Positions 35,623 to 43,835 of a stretch of DNA of 64,000 nt are shown here, one piece after another. This DNA comes from Catonella sp963539695 (lineage in GTDB: Bacteria; Bacillota; Clostridia; Lachnospirales; Lachnospiraceae): assembly GCA_963539695.1 (NCBI GenBank), contig CAUTOC010000007.1, forward strand, positions 4,332-68,331. The letters are read 5' to 3'. Numbering within the stretch: the first letter of the stretch is position 1; each line of letters opens with the position of its first letter. Under the pieces are notes generated by a model, which saw nothing but the letters and a program-made list of their open reading frames with translations, was not told the origin of the DNA and searched no databases. The position numbers and the translations under genes are program-made.

Positions 35623-36162
35623 TACCTTGAAAAAATTATCAGTGTAAGGCTGATAAATAAAATATCCAATAAAGATAAAAGTACTTTTCTCTTTCCTTCA
35701 TTATACGGAAATTTTCACTGTGCGGAAGGTGAATATATCTCTGATGAAGTCTATGAAGCCTATGAAAAGTTAAAAAAGAGTTTTGCTTATGAAAATATTT
35801 TTGTATTTGAAGCCTTAGAAAAATCTTCAAATACTGATAAGACTTATACCGACTACAGCATTAATTCACTTATAAACTGCGCAGAGAATATAGTTTCAGC
35901 CCAAAATGTAATTAAAACCATAGAAGCTTCCGCCATCTTTGAAGCCTTTCTTAAAACTTCATTTTATCTTGATTTTATAGCAGAATACAGCTTTACAGTC
36001 TCAGAAATTGTTATATTAAACGGCTTATTAAAATATGCCTTTCTCCTAGGTATAGTTTTAGAAACTCTTATAGAAGATATTAAAGCAAGTATAGAAAATA
36101 AGTCAAACAAAAAACTGCTTAGAAAGGAGATATTAAATGCCCTCAGACAAAGACTGCCTTAA
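35605..36162 (+). CDS. Unknown protein between ABC-F and radical SAM genes
   Basis: About 185 residues from the ATG at 35605, or 200 from the ATG at 35560, which overlaps the ABC-F stop. It is mostly helical and has no membrane segment or motif that I recognise; EGEYISDEVYEAYEKLKKSFAY and a hydrophobic helix near FYLDFIAEYSFTVSEIVILNGLLKY stand out. The 3' end overlaps the radical SAM gene by 26 bases. The tight packing suggests that it is a partner of that enzyme. The start at 35605 has GGAGGGG before it, but the site is buried in a hairpin. Confidence 0.65.
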   Translation: MINPPIYLEKIISVRLINKISNKDKSTFLFPSLYGNFHCAEGEYISDEVYEAYEKLKKSFAYENIFVFEALEKSSNTDKTYTDYSINSLINCAENIVSAQNVIKTIEASAIFEAFLKTSFYLDFIAEYSFTVSEIVILNGLLKYAFLLGIVLETLIEDIKASIENKSNKKLLRKEILNALRQRLP

Positions 36163-37165
36163 CAAACCTTTTTCACATATTTATATAGAAGAAAAAGTTA
36201 AAAATAATCCTAAGGTACAAGACATTCTTAGTAATTTTAAAAGTAGTCAGCTTATTGATATTAACCATTATAAAGATGTTTTTACCCCATCAGGGCAAAA
36301 TCTCCTGCTTGGCAAATACTCACCCTCTCTTATTCTTGCAAGAAAAGAAGGCAGGCTTATTTATGAAGGTGCACCTGTTTGTGAAAATTTTGGCAATAAG
36401 CATTTTTACTATACTTCACTTATAATGAACTGTTACTATGACTGTGAATACTGTTATCTATCCGGAATGTATCCTTCTGCAAATATAGTAATCTTTGTAA
36501 ATATAGAAGATATCTTTGCGGAGCTTGATGAATTATTAAAAAAACATTCTGTATACATCTGTATTTCCTACGATACCGATTTGCTGGCTTTAGAAGGATT
36601 TACAGGCTTTGTGAAGGAATTTATAAAGTATACCTTAAAACATGAAACCCTGACAGTGGAATGTCGTACCAAGAGTGCCAATATAAATATTATTAAAAAA
36701 TATATTGATGAGGGGCTTAGTATCCCTGATAATTTTATTTTTGCCTGGACACTTTCTCCCTCTGAGATTATAGATAAATACGAGCATAAAACTCCAAGTT
36801 TTGAAAGCCGGCTTAAAGCTGTAAAAACAGCCTCCAAGCTTAATTTAAGTCTCAGGTTATGTTTTGACCCCGTCTTAAAAGTTCCTGACTGGGAAATTTT
36901 ATACAGCAGTATGCTTGAGAAAATTTTTAATGAAATCCCTACCTCATCACTCGGGGATATAAGTATAGGCGGTTTTAGAACCTCTAAGGATTTTCTATCT
37001 AAAATGAGAAAAAAACGAGAGAATTCTATAATCTTAAACTATCCTTACACCTTAGAAAACGGAGTCTATTCTTATGGCTCCGATGAAAATAAAAAACTGA
37101 CCGAATTTCTTATAACCCGGTCAGTGAAATATATGGATAAATCAAAAATTTTTACTTGGGAGTAG
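36137..37165 (+). CDS. Radical SAM protein resembling spore photoproduct lyase
   Basis: The 342-residue protein has the 4Fe-4S motif C-x3-C-x2-C in MNCYYDCEYCYLSGMYP, followed by IVIFVNIEDIF, and later DISIGGFRTSKDF, which agree with the spore photoproduct lyase family. In the characterised lyase a cysteine (Cys141 in Bacillus) in an SCTSD-like stretch supplies a hydrogen atom. The matching stretch here reads ISYDTDLLALEGF, with Tyr in place of that Cys, by eye alignment. It may therefore act on another lesion or substrate. The ATG follows GGAGATATTAA and overlaps the preceding gene. No sporulation gene is in the window. Confidence 0.75.
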   Translation: MPSDKDCLNKPFSHIYIEEKVKNNPKVQDILSNFKSSQLIDINHYKDVFTPSGQNLLLGKYSPSLILARKEGRLIYEGAPVCENFGNKHFYYTSLIMNCYYDCEYCYLSGMYPSANIVIFVNIEDIFAELDELLKKHSVYICISYDTDLLALEGFTGFVKEFIKYTLKHETLTVECRTKSANINIIKKYIDEGLSIPDNFIFAWTLSPSEIIDKYEHKTPSFESRLKAVKTASKLNLSLRLCFDPVLKVPDWEILYSSMLEKIFNEIPTSSLGDISIGGFRTSKDFLSKMRKKRENSIILNYPYTLENGVYSYGSDENKKLTEFLITRSVKYMDKSKIFTWE

Positions 37166-37182
37166 CTATTTTATAACTACTC
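37160..37182 (+). terminator. Hairpin terminator at the end of the ABC-F operon
   Basis: The arms GAGTAG and CTACTC span the stop codon of the radical SAM gene and are followed by TCTTTATTATTTTATT. The convergent subtilase gene ends inside the same stretch. Confidence 0.55.
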
Positions 37183-38827
37183 TCTTTATTATTTTATTAC
37201 CTTTTTTATCCATTACATAAAATGTATACCTCCCCTTTTTTAATGTAAGTATTTTTTCACTTTTGGAATTTAAGTTAATCTTATATCCCTTCTTTCCATC
37301 ACTGAAATATGAATCATTTTTTCTACCTAAGGCATATCTTACCAATGAAATATCATCATCTTTGTCATTTACTCTTACCAATATTTTACCATTTTTAGTA
37401 TAATATATTTTTATTGAAGGTACTGAATTTTTAGAAATCTTTTTCTTGTCAGCTTTTTTTTGATTATTTTTCTGTTCTTCTGCTTTTTTAGCTTCCTCAA
37501 GCTTTTTAGCCTCTTCCGCCTTCCTTACATTCTCTGCTTTTTTAGTTTCTTCAGCTTTTTTAGCCTCTTCAAGCTTTTTATTTGTAATCAAAAAATTTTG
37601 ATAATTATTATAAACATAGCTATAAGCTCCATCTGCACTAAGCATTCCTCCGGTAGATACTTTATCTGTAAGTTCCGGAAATCTCTTTACTCCCTCTAAT
37701 ATTGACTCTTTGACCTGACGGATAGTAATTCCCGGAAAATCTGAATACACTAAAGCCGCTGTTCCTGCAACAAATGGTGCAGCCATAGAAGTACCCACCA
37801 TATAGGCATAAGGTGTGGGCATTCTTCCCGAAACATAGTTGGCATTAAATGTCTCCGAATCTATCGTACTTAGTATTTTTGAGCCGGGTGCTGCAATATC
37901 CACTGAATTGGGGCTATAATTAGAACTTATATGAAGCTTGCCGTCTGCCTGTAAATTTGCAACCGAAATAATATTATCATATCCGTACGATGCCGGGTAT
38001 ACAGGTTTTGTATCAATATTATAGCCTAAAGCGTTATTCGTATCACCATTTCCTGAAGCCACAACAAAAAGCATCTTAGAATCTCTAATAGCTTCTTCCA
38101 TATACTTATCCGTAGTTTCTGTACCGAAACTAAAGTTACAGATAGTCGCTCCCATTCTTTCCGCATACTCTATTGCATTTACTATTCCGTAAGTAAAGCC
38201 CGATTCATCCGCTCCACCAAGTGCCTTCAATATCATTATTTTAACATTACTGTTGCCGGCTACCCCTGATATTCCTTTTGAATTTATATTGGCTATTATT
38301 GTGCCGGCAATATGTGTCCCATGTGAATCTTCTTTACCGTTATATAGTATATTGTTGTCATCATAAAAATTCCAGCCGTTAACATCGTCAATATATCCGT
38401 TTCCGTCATCATCAATCCCATTATCGGGTATTTCACCCTTATTTACCCAAAGTACATTTTGTAAATCTTCATGATTATAATCCACTCCGGTATCTATAAC
38501 AGCAACTATTGTTTCCTGTCTTCCTCCGCTAAATTTGGCTCTGACTTCCGGAAAATCTATATCCACATCATTTACCGCCTCAACTTGTGTTAACGGCTGT
38601 TTAACAAGTTTCCCTCTTACCTGCTCACTGTATTTAAAACTTCCGTCATTATCAAGTCCCCATTGAAAATTGAAATATCCTCCGTTAAAATCCGTTTTTT
38701 CAGTAAATGCTTTATATACTACTTCTGTAGATTGTGCATAAACGACATTTTTATTTAAACCTGATATCGTAACAAGAGAAAGGTTAACCCCCAGCAATCC
38801 TGCCAGTATTATTTTTTTTATTCTCAT
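37166..38827 (-). CDS. Exported subtilisin-like serine protease (S8)
   Basis: The 553-residue protein has a signal peptide (about residues 1-31, ending VVYAQS). The peptidase domain shows the catalytic Asp in AVIDTGVDYNHED, the His in SHGTHIAGTI and the Ser in VGTSMAAPFVAGTAAL. After residue 410 there is a long charged helix with repeats of the type EEAKKAEE and KKAE, rich in Ala, Lys and Glu, then a basic C-terminal domain of about 90 residues with beta strands (PSIKIYYTKNGKILVRVNDK). No LPXTG motif is seen; the helical part may span the cell wall. It may process surface or host proteins. Confidence 0.92.
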   Translation of the reverse strand: MRIKKIILAGLLGVNLSLVTISGLNKNVVYAQSTEVVYKAFTEKTDFNGGYFNFQWGLDNDGSFKYSEQVRGKLVKQPLTQVEAVNDVDIDFPEVRAKFSGGRQETIVAVIDTGVDYNHEDLQNVLWVNKGEIPDNGIDDDGNGYIDDVNGWNFYDDNNILYNGKEDSHGTHIAGTIIANINSKGISGVAGNSNVKIMILKALGGADESGFTYGIVNAIEYAERMGATICNFSFGTETTDKYMEEAIRDSKMLFVVASGNGDTNNALGYNIDTKPVYPASYGYDNIISVANLQADGKLHISSNYSPNSVDIAAPGSKILSTIDSETFNANYVSGRMPTPYAYMVGTSMAAPFVAGTAALVYSDFPGITIRQVKESILEGVKRFPELTDKVSTGGMLSADGAYSYVYNNYQNFLITNKKLEEAKKAEETKKAENVRKAEEAKKLEEAKKAEEQKNNQKKADKKKISKNSVPSIKIYYTKNGKILVRVNDKDDDISLVRYALGRKNDSYFSDGKKGYKINLNSKSEKILTLKKGRYTFYVMDKKGNKIIKRVVIK

Positions 38828-38974
38828 TAATTTCTCCTTAAATTTTACCCGAACATTATCTCCCCCTTATTAATATTTTATCATCTATTTAAGTCATATT
38901 TTTGTCTAATTTTTTTATTTTAATTAAATTATAATACACAAATCTGTTTTCACAATACCATATCAAGCTCTTAA

Positions 38975-41900
38975 CTACCTATAATACTCTATTCCGCTTT
39001 CAAATATACCCTGATTTTTCTCTCCTGCTATATTGACAGCTACATTCTCACCAATTCTCTCAGAATGGCACATCTTACCTAGCACCCTTCCGTCAGGACT
39101 TATAATACCTTCAACTGCCATATAAGAGCCGTTTGGATTAAAGCTTTCATCCATAGTCACATTGCCATCTGCATCCGCATACCTGAAAGCTATCTGACCG
39201 TTTTTAGAAAGTTTATTAAGCCATTCCTCATTTGCTACAAATCTTCCCTCACCATGTGACGCAGGTATTGAATAAGTCTTTCCAAGCTTAATATTCATAA
39301 GCCATGGGGATTTATTGGTAACCGCTTTTGTATATACTGACTGTGAAATATGCCTGCCTATTTTGTTGGTAGCAAGAGTAGGTGATGTTTCTTCTATCCC
39401 GGTTATCTCTCCGTAAGGCACAAGTCCAAGCTTGATAAGTGCCTGAAAACCGTTACAGATACCAAGTATAAGACCATCTCTCTCTTTAAGCAGCTTATTG
39501 GTTTCCTCAGCTATCTGAGGATTTCTAAATACGGAGGCTATGAACTTGGCGGAACCGTCAGGCTCGTCACCTGCAGAAAAACCGCCGGGGAACATTATTA
39601 TCTGAGAATTTTTTATAGTCTTTACATACTCAGCAACAGAATCCTTTATATTCTGTGCATTAAGGTTCTTAAATACCACTGTCTGAACCTCTGCACCTGC
39701 TTTCCTAAAGGCTTTGGTTAAATCATATTCACAGTTTGTTCCGGGGAATACAGGTATAAATACCCTAGGCTTAGCTATCTTTTCTTTAGCTATATAAAGC
39801 TTTACCTCATTCTTTCTAGCAAAGTCTGCTTCATTTCTTACATCATAAAGTTTCTCTGTTAGCTTTTCTACTGCCTCACCTGTCTTTGTAGGATATACCC
39901 TTTCAAGCTTACCCATCCAGCCTTCAAGCATTTCTTCTATATCTATACTTGCATTTGCAAATTCAAATTTTCCACTATCAGTAATTTCACCTATCCTAAT
40001 TATATCCAGACCTGATTTCATCACCTCATCCAAATCAGCTGCATTTACTTCTGCAACTATGCCTGCAAAATCAGGCTTAAAGAAATCCGCCTTTGTGAGC
40101 TTTTCATCAAATTTAATACCAAGTTTATTACCGAAAGCCATCTTGCTGACTGCCTCAGCCACACCATATCTTCCGAGTGCATAGGCTGAAACGATGGATT
40201 TTTTATGAATAAGTTCAGTAATCTTCTTATAGGCAGATATCAACTTCTCAAATACAGGAAGCCTAAACTCATTTTCTTCTATATTAAATTTCACAAGTAT
40301 ATTTCCCGCATTTTTTAGTTCAGGACTGATAATTTCATCTGCCTTACCCATATCAACTGCAAAACTTACTAAAGTAGGCACTACATCTATATCATTAAAA
40401 CTTCCCGACATACTGTCCTTACCGCCTATTGAGGCAAGTCCAAGCCGCATTTGCACCTCATAAGCTCCTAAGAGGGCTGCAAGAGGTTCTCCCCAACGCT
40501 CTGCCTTATCACCAAGCCTCTTAAAATACTCCTGAAAAGTAAAGTGAATTTTTGTAAAATCTCCGCCTGCCGCAACTATCTTTGAAACTGAATTGACAAC
40601 CGCATAAACAGCCCCATGATAAGGACTTTCCTTTGAAAGATACGGATCAAATCCATAACTCATAAGTGTAACCACATCACTTTCACCAAGGTCATTTGGA
40701 AGTTTTGCTGTCATAGTCTGAATAGGGCTTAGCTGATATTTACCACCAAATGGCATGGTCACAGTAGTTGCTCCGATTGAGCTGTCAAATCTCTCAACCA
40801 ATCCCTTTTTACCGCATACATTTAAATCACTAAGCATAGCAAGCCATGCCTCTTTAAGACTCTTGCCTTCAAATTCCTTATTGTGGTTTTCATAAAATTT
40901 ATCCGGATTAGGAGCTGATACACTGGCTTTAGCTTCACTTCTGGCTCCATTGGTGTCAATAAAGGCTCTGCTTATATTAACTATCTCCTTACCTCGCCAT
41001 TCCATCACAAGACGAGGCTCCTTTGTAACTTCCGCTACAACTACCGCCTCAAGATTCTCTTCATCGGCAAATTTAAGCATAACATCTACATCTTTATCAT
41101 CTACAACTATAGCCATTCTTTCCTGTGACTCGGAAATGGCTATCTCCGTACCGTCAAGTCCTGCATATTTCTTAGGTATCTTATCAAGATTGATATGAAG
41201 TCCCGCTGCCAGTTCACCTATAGCAACAGAAACTCCTCCCGCTCCAAAATCATTACATTTCTTTATAAGTTTTGTTATCTCAGGTCTTCTAAAAAACCTC
41301 TGAATCTTACGCTCTGTAGGTGCATTACCCTTTTGTACCTCAGCAGCACAAGTAGCTATGGACTTGGTTGTATGTGACTTGGATGAACCCGTAGCTCCTC
41401 CTATACCGTCACGCCCTGTACGACCTCCAAGCAGTATAATCTTATCTTTCGGCTCTGAAGTTTCCCTGATTACATTTTTTCTTCTGGCTGCTCCCATAAC
41501 TGCACCGATTTCAAGACGCTTTGCCACATAATCAGGATGATAAATTTCATCTACAAGTCCGGTTGCAAGACCAATCTGATTGCCATAAGAACTATAACCT
41601 GCTGCCGCTTCCGTAACTATCTTTCTCTGTGGCAGCTTACCCTTAATAGTAGCTGAAAGCGGCAGAGTTGGATCAGCCGCTCCGGTAACACGCATAGCCT
41701 GATATACATAACCTCTGCCTGAAAGCGGATCTCTGATGGCTCCGCCAAGACAGGTAGCCGCCCCGCCAAAAGGCTCTATCTCTGTTGGGTGGTTATGTGT
41801 TTCATTCTTAAAGAAAATCAGCCATTCTTCTGTATGCTTAGTTCCATCTGCTAAAGTTTCTTCAACAGGTACAACTATGGAGCAGGCATTTATCTCGTCT

Positions 41901-42793
41901 GAAACCTCCATATCGGTAAGCTTGCCAAGAGCCTTCAGCTTCTTCATTCCCATAAGTGCAATGTCCATAAGGCAAATGTACTTATCTTTCCTGTCCTTAT
42001 AAAGCTCTGCAAAGTTTTCCTTATAACTGTTGTAACTGTCCACTAAAGGCTTTAAATACTTGCCTTCTTCAAAGTTTATCTCTGTAAGCTCCGTAAGGAA
42101 GGTAGTGTGACGACAATGATCCGACCAGTAAGTATCAAGCATTCTGATTTCAGTAACACTTGGATCTCTATTTTCTTCTTCTGCAAAATATTTTCTTATA
42201 AATAAAAAGTCCTTAAATGTCATAGCAAGATTAAGTGAAATATAAAGCTTATTAAGTTCATCTTCAGCCATAGTTCTAAAGCCTTCAAAGATTTTTACAT
42301 CAGGAGGCTCAGGGAAATTTTGCACTATAGTTTCAGGCTTATTCTTATTTGCTTCCCTTGAATCAACAGGATTTATAAGATAATCTTTAATCTTTTCAAA
42401 TTCTTTATCTGTAATTTCACCCTTTACTACATAAGTAGTAGCAGACCTGATAATCGGCTCTGATTCTTCATTTAACAATTTTACACACTGAATGGCACTA
42501 TCTGCCCTCTGATCAAACTGCCCCGGCAGGTATTCTACCGAAATTTCTCTTTCAGAAACCTCAAGCGGGAAATTCTCCTCATAAAGTAAATCTACAGGGG
42601 GAGCGGAAAATACAATGTCAAGAGCCTTTTTATAGGTAGCTTCATCCAAATTTTCAATATCATATCTGATAAGTACCCTTACAGCTTCAAGATTTTTAAG
42701 AGAAAGATAGTCCTCAAACTCCTCTTTTAGCTCCCTTGCCCTTACAGCATAATCAGTTTTCTTTTCAACATATATTCTTCTAATATTTCCCAT
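38975..42793 (-). CDS. purL: Phosphoribosylformylglycinamidine synthase, one-chain type
   Basis: Fourth step of purine synthesis: it converts FGAR to FGAM with ATP and glutamine. At 1272 residues it is the long form with an N-terminal linker domain, two ATP-binding AIRS-like halves and a C-terminal glutamine amidotransferase whose nucleophile is in LGICNGFQAL. ETHNHPTEIEPFGGAATCLGG is shortened here to its core NHPTEIEPFGG, and the ATP loop GGRTGRDGIGGATGSS is present. This form needs no PurS or PurQ. It stands alone; no purine riboswitch or other pur gene is visible nearby. The ATG follows AAGGAG. Confidence 0.96.
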   Translation of the reverse strand: MGNIRRIYVEKKTDYAVRARELKEEFEDYLSLKNLEAVRVLIRYDIENLDEATYKKALDIVFSAPPVDLLYEENFPLEVSEREISVEYLPGQFDQRADSAIQCVKLLNEESEPIIRSATTYVVKGEITDKEFEKIKDYLINPVDSREANKNKPETIVQNFPEPPDVKIFEGFRTMAEDELNKLYISLNLAMTFKDFLFIRKYFAEEENRDPSVTEIRMLDTYWSDHCRHTTFLTELTEINFEEGKYLKPLVDSYNSYKENFAELYKDRKDKYICLMDIALMGMKKLKALGKLTDMEVSDEINACSIVVPVEETLADGTKHTEEWLIFFKNETHNHPTEIEPFGGAATCLGGAIRDPLSGRGYVYQAMRVTGAADPTLPLSATIKGKLPQRKIVTEAAAGYSSYGNQIGLATGLVDEIYHPDYVAKRLEIGAVMGAARRKNVIRETSEPKDKIILLGGRTGRDGIGGATGSSKSHTTKSIATCAAEVQKGNAPTERKIQRFFRRPEITKLIKKCNDFGAGGVSVAIGELAAGLHINLDKIPKKYAGLDGTEIAISESQERMAIVVDDKDVDVMLKFADEENLEAVVVAEVTKEPRLVMEWRGKEIVNISRAFIDTNGARSEAKASVSAPNPDKFYENHNKEFEGKSLKEAWLAMLSDLNVCGKKGLVERFDSSIGATTVTMPFGGKYQLSPIQTMTAKLPNDLGESDVVTLMSYGFDPYLSKESPYHGAVYAVVNSVSKIVAAGGDFTKIHFTFQEYFKRLGDKAERWGEPLAALLGAYEVQMRLGLASIGGKDSMSGSFNDIDVVPTLVSFAVDMGKADEIISPELKNAGNILVKFNIEENEFRLPVFEKLISAYKKITELIHKKSIVSAYALGRYGVAEAVSKMAFGNKLGIKFDEKLTKADFFKPDFAGIVAEVNAADLDEVMKSGLDIIRIGEITDSGKFEFANASIDIEEMLEGWMGKLERVYPTKTGEAVEKLTEKLYDVRNEADFARKNEVKLYIAKEKIAKPRVFIPVFPGTNCEYDLTKAFRKAGAEVQTVVFKNLNAQNIKDSVAEYVKTIKNSQIIMFPGGFSAGDEPDGSAKFIASVFRNPQIAEETNKLLKERDGLILGICNGFQALIKLGLVPYGEITGIEETSPTLATNKIGRHISQSVYTKAVTNKSPWLMNIKLGKTYSIPASHGEGRFVANEEWLNKLSKNGQIAFRYADADGNVTMDESFNPNGSYMAVEGIISPDGRVLGKMCHSERIGENVAVNIAGEKNQGIFESGIEYYR

Positions 42794-42923
42794 AATCCCA
42801 CTCCTTATTTATAGGTTTTGGTTACAATTATATTAATCAAATTTGAGTTTAGTATAGCATGGATATATTTATTAGTAAAATGAATATATATGATTTTATT
42901 TATATTCTATTCTTATATTAATA

Positions 42924-42960
42924 AAAGGGAAACTAAAAGTTAAACTTTCAGATTCCCTTT
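42924..42960 (-). terminator. Hairpin terminator of the small membrane protein gene
   Basis: The arms AAAGGGAA and TTCCCTTT, followed on the minus strand by TATTAAT, lie between the small gene at 43000 and purL. Confidence 0.55.
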
Positions 42961-42999
42961 ATTCATCAGGTAATATCCTTACCTTTACAATTTCCACAT

Positions 43000-43254
43000 T
43001 CAGCCGCCACCACATTCTGATTTTTCGTTTTTATCATCCTTATCGTCATTGTTATCATTGTTATCATTATTCTTACCTATAAGCATTTTAAATCCGCTAA
43101 TTCCAAAATAAAAACAAAATAATGTCAATAACAATGTAAAAACAAAATTCATATTGTAATTATTTTCCATTATATTTCTTACTAAAATCATAATTCCCAA
43201 AACACCCAGTAAAAACTGCAACAACGACACTATAATCAAATATATTTTTTTCAT
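43000..43254 (-). CDS. Small two-helix membrane protein with an Asn/Asp tail
   Basis: An 84-residue product with two membrane segments (about residues 4-26 and 37-57) and a hydrophilic tail of repeated Asn and Asp, ending SECGGG. The tail repeats come from GTTATCATT-like units at about 43040-43070. A strong GGAGG site precedes the ATG. The C-terminal Cys-Gly-Gly-Gly is unusual, but nothing is known to me about its role. Confidence 0.6.
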   Translation of the reverse strand: MKKIYLIIVSLLQFLLGVLGIMILVRNIMENNYNMNFVFTLLLTLFCFYFGISGFKMLIGKNNDNNDNNDDKDDKNEKSECGGG

Positions 43255-43352
43255 AGTAAACCTCCAAAATATTTACTAACAATTTAATTGTATCCTATGT
43301 TTCTATTATATCATATATTTTCTCATATAAGCAACCGGTTATTACAAATTAT

Positions 43353-43657
43353 TTATGAAATATCTACTACTTTTCTTTCCCTGTCATTTTTTATAACCCT
43401 CATAACGCCTACCACACAACTGATAATTGTAAATATATCAAAGGCTGTTCCGACATAGTTTCCACAGCTATAGTCATATATAGCCCAACCAAGCCTCTGT
43501 TATTAAAGATAAATGTCATAACTACAGCTACCGACATAATTAATGCCTTTGCTACATAATTAAGCTTTTTAGCAAGATAAATCTCATTTTTAACCAAAGC
43601 AAGCAGGCTTATAATAAAACCTGAATACCCCTTTAATAAGAGGTTTCCAACTGTCAA
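43353..43657 (-). pseudogene. Small membrane protein, YgjV-like, frameshifted
   Basis: An 82-codon frame (43409-43657) gives a start with SGFIISLLALVKNEIYLAKK and a second hydrophobic segment, then loses its character after GLVGLY. In another frame the sequence goes on with YDYSCGNYVGTAFDIFTIIS and VMRVIKNDRE to a stop at 43353. Both parts fit a small multi-span membrane protein, so one indel near 43475-43495 has probably broken it. The YgjV resemblance is weak. Confidence 0.5.
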
Positions 43658-43740
43658 ATGTCCTTTTTATGCCTTATATTTTAAATTATATCAATTTTTA
43701 TAACCTTATTTCAATGACATATGGCGTAATTTAACATAAG

Positions 43741-43764
43741 AAAAGAGCCCTGTTACCAGAACCC
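43741..43764 (-). terminator. Terminator of the tandem phosphatase gene
   Basis: On the minus strand GGGTTCTG, a four-base loop and CAGGGCTC pair with some G-U pairs, followed by TTTTCTT, 70 bases after the phosphatase stop. Confidence 0.6.
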
Positions 43765-43807
43765 TTTTCCTGTAAAACTAATTTCAAATTTAGGATTAAA
43801 CCTCAAT

Positions 43808-43835
43808 TATTCATACTATATGTCACAGACCTCTT
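43808..43835. repeat. Copy 2 of the dispersed 28-base motif
   Basis: It starts TATTCATA, has the core TCACAGAC and ends inside the stop codon region of the phosphatase gene. It differs from copy 1 (13391-13418) at two positions. Confidence 0.5.

Noticed and set aside
42794..42999. Purine riboswitch in front of purL
   Set aside because: The conserved aptamer pieces of the purine riboswitch are not present; only a ribosome site and a terminator of the gene upstream are seen.
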